NCBI GenBank assembly: GCA_937941715.1
Contig: CALDGX010000017.1
Location: 1 to 48,103 of the forward strand
Source of the DNA: an uncultured Chloracidobacterium sp.
Lineage (GTDB): Bacteria > Acidobacteriota > Blastocatellia > Pyrinomonadales > Pyrinomonadaceae
Direction: 5' to 3'
Length of the DNA: 48,103 nucleotides
Part shown: one piece after another, positions 46,514 through 48,103 of the stretch
Numbering within the stretch: position 1 is the stretch's first letter
Layout of the letters: each line of letters opens with the position of its first letter
Made by a program: the position numbers and the translations under genes
Notes under the pieces: model-generated
Database searches by the model: none
What the model saw: the letters and a program-made list of their open reading frames with translations, nothing else
Told to the model about the DNA's origin: nothing

Positions 46514-48103
46514 CTAATCCGTAACATTGCACAGCCCGATGATCGGCTGATGCAGCATCGTGATCTCGGCCGAGCGGCCCATATAGCTGCGGGCCATGGC
46601 TACGGCGTCGGTCAGGTTGTCGGCCCGTTCCCAGCCGAGCATTTCGGGGACGTGGGCGTTCTCGGCACCGGCAACGATGACATGGCCGATGTGCTGGCGG
46701 CCGTTCTCGCCCCAATACCACATAAAGAACGGATGCGCTCCGTGATACGCGTTGCCGCGGCGATACATCTCGATGTATGCCGGATTGGTCGCAAACTCGC
46801 GCTCGTATTTTTCACGCAAATAGAAAGCGTCGCGCGATTCGGGCAGCAAACGGTGGAAAAACTCGATATACGCCGGATGAAAATTATGGTCAAACTCGTC
46901 AAAGCACGGATGAGTAATGATCATCACGCCGCCCTTCCTGAGCAGAGGTTTGTTGCGGTACATATTGAAGTGATACCCGAGAGCCATCACCTGGACCAAC
47001 AGCGGATTGAGCGCCGAATATACGTTATACGGCGAAATGTCCGGGATGCCCGAGATCAGGATGTCGCACTGGCCCTTGACCGGAATTTCGTACTGCTGAT
47101 AGTTCTTTTCGAGGATCTTTTCGTGAACGGGCTCGGTCTTGCCGGCAAAACAGGCGATCAACTCGTATTGGGCCGGGATCGCGTGCAGCATCTTGCGGCG
47201 GGCCGCCCTGGGCAGCTTTGAGAACGTCCTAGCCATCGCCTCCCATTTGAGGCGGTCCGCAAAACTGAATTCGTCCTCGTTTCGGGTCAGGATATCGTAC
47301 CCCTCAGGGAACATCTTGTTGTTGATCGCCGTCTCGATGTGAAAGACCTTGCAATTTTCGTCGACCAGCTTACCGAGCCGCACGACCTTGTGATTAAGCT
47401 CGGACGCCGGCGGGTCCATGTACGAATGCGAATCGCGTATCGTCTGCGGTTCGTGGTGCGCACGCAGCGATTCATAGTCGCACAGGCCGACCGCGACCGA
47501 TTTGTGGCCGCCATCCATCGGGACGAGATTGATGTTCAGATAGATGAGCAGATCACTCTCGATGGCACGCTTGTTGACCCGCAGCGGTTCGTTGTGCCGC
47601 GTGTGGCCGAGCGTGACGAGGTTGTCGTCGTCCTCGGCATCGTGGTTGTAATAACGGTCGGGATAATATTCGTTGAAGATGGCCGTACCGACCATCCGTT
47701 TCATTTCCCACTCGGTCATCTTGCGGTGGAGCGAGTTTGCGATGATCAGATGGATGTCGTCGACGCCGTTGGCACCGCACATATCCAGCACGACCTCGAG
47801 CATCGTCTGACGCAGGTCGGGCGTCTGCATCGGCGGCAGCGGCAGGCTGATGTCGTCCATCGCGATCGTGACCCGCATACCGGGCTCGAGCAGCGCATAA
47901 AGCGGCTCCATCTCGATCGGGTGATTGACCGCGTAGCGGATCGCCGCCTCGCGGTTCGGCAAGCCCTTGATCGGCGGATTCGGATAGATCACCCGTGTCC
48001 CGACCGGGATGTCGTTAAGGATAAAATCCTCGCCAAAGGGCATGATCCGCGGCGCGGAGTCTTTGTCGATGTACACGATCGATTCGTGTGTTTTTCGTCT
48101 TAA
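46514..48103 (-). CDS. LarA-like lactate racemase domain (DUF2088) protein, probably partial
   Basis: At least 520 residues of a protein related to the nickel-pincer lactate racemase LarA (DUF2088). Recognisable parts are PGMRVTIAMDDISLPLPP, the IIANSLHRKMTEWE region, DGGHKSVAVGL, and HETAINNKMF-like histidine-rich parts. LarA-type enzymes racemise or epimerise hydroxy acids. A GTG start exists at 48076, but the frame stays open to the window edge and the extra codons (LRRKTHESI) look like natural protein, so the true start probably lies outside. No larB, larC or larE is present in the window. Confidence 0.8.
   Translation of the reverse strand, partial: LRRKTHESIVYIDKDSAPRIMPFGEDFILNDIPVGTRVIYPNPPIKGLPNREAAIRYAVNHPIEMEPLYALLEPGMRVTIAMDDISLPLPPMQTPDLRQTMLEVVLDMCGANGVDDIHLIIANSLHRKMTEWEMKRMVGTAIFNEYYPDRYYNHDAEDDDNLVTLGHTRHNEPLRVNKRAIESDLLIYLNINLVPMDGGHKSVAVGLCDYESLRAHHEPQTIRDSHSYMDPPASELNHKVVRLGKLVDENCKVFHIETAINNKMFPEGYDILTRNEDEFSFADRLKWEAMARTFSKLPRAARRKMLHAIPAQYELIACFAGKTEPVHEKILEKNYQQYEIPVKGQCDILISGIPDISPYNVYSALNPLLVQVMALGYHFNMYRNKPLLRKGGVMIITHPCFDEFDHNFHPAYIEFFHRLLPESRDAFYLREKYEREFATNPAYIEMYRRGNAYHGAHPFFMWYWGENGRQHIGHVIVAGAENAHVPEMLGWERADNLTDAVAMARSYMGRSAEITMLHQPIIGLCNVTD

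Overview
The window is about 48 kb of GC-rich bacterial chromosome (roughly 58-60% G+C by eye) with tightly packed genes. No rRNA, tRNA, CRISPR array, phage gene or insertion sequence was recognised. The gene mix suggests Acidobacteriota, probably Blastocatellia: secreted M16, S9 and S8 peptidases, a choice-of-anchor V protein with FG-GAP-like repeats, a DUF5777 beta-barrel, a multidomain fatty acyl reductase/ligase/acyltransferase and a bacterial GH47 mannosidase. This is inferred from gene content only.

Layout, left to right. 79-4104: a Gfo/Idh/MocA oxidoreductase, a PilT-like ATPase with a long proline-rich N-terminal extension, and a small YjbR-like protein. 4161-9680: a compact module of a TPR-CHAT caspase-like protease, a secreted subtilase, an ECF sigma factor and a soluble zinc-finger anti-sigma candidate, closed by a strong terminator. 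9847-15108: an electron-transfer cluster of Rieske protein, cytochrome b fused to cytochrome c, small cytochrome c, choice-of-anchor V protein with one CxxCH, and DUF5777 barrel, closed by a bidirectional terminator. 15122-17937 (minus): two translationally coupled M16 proteins, one lacking the zinc motif.

18026-25463: an ArsR-type regulator diverging from DUF2892, TolC, membrane-fusion and RND permease genes. A 12-bp inverted repeat lies between the divergent sides, and the permease carries two universal-stress-protein domains at its C-terminus. 25514-29553 (minus): an S9 glutamyl-endopeptidase-like enzyme, a small secreted protein and a class-A beta-lactamase-like serine hydrolase. The spacer after the S9 promoter side holds a long palindrome, a terminator and seven heptanucleotide repeats. 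29629-34925 (plus): an APC transporter, a methyltransferase, a TMTC-like GT-C/TPR membrane protein, a six-repeat beta-flower-like secreted protein and a secreted protein of unknown function.

34922-48103 (minus): an extended SDR, a GH47 alpha-mannosidase, a full-length M16 peptidase, a 1473-residue FAR/AMP-ligase/ACP/PlsC protein, NhaA with a small membrane protein (visibly lower GC, probably acquired), and a LarA-like protein running off the window edge.

Best candidate for an undescribed system: the TPR-CHAT/subtilase/sigma/anti-sigma module, whose layout recalls the protease-controlled sigma factor of type III-E CRISPR (Craspase) loci but without any CRISPR component. Other strong leads are the cytochrome b lacking both the PEWY quinol motif and one heme-ligand histidine, and the RND-UspA fusion permease.
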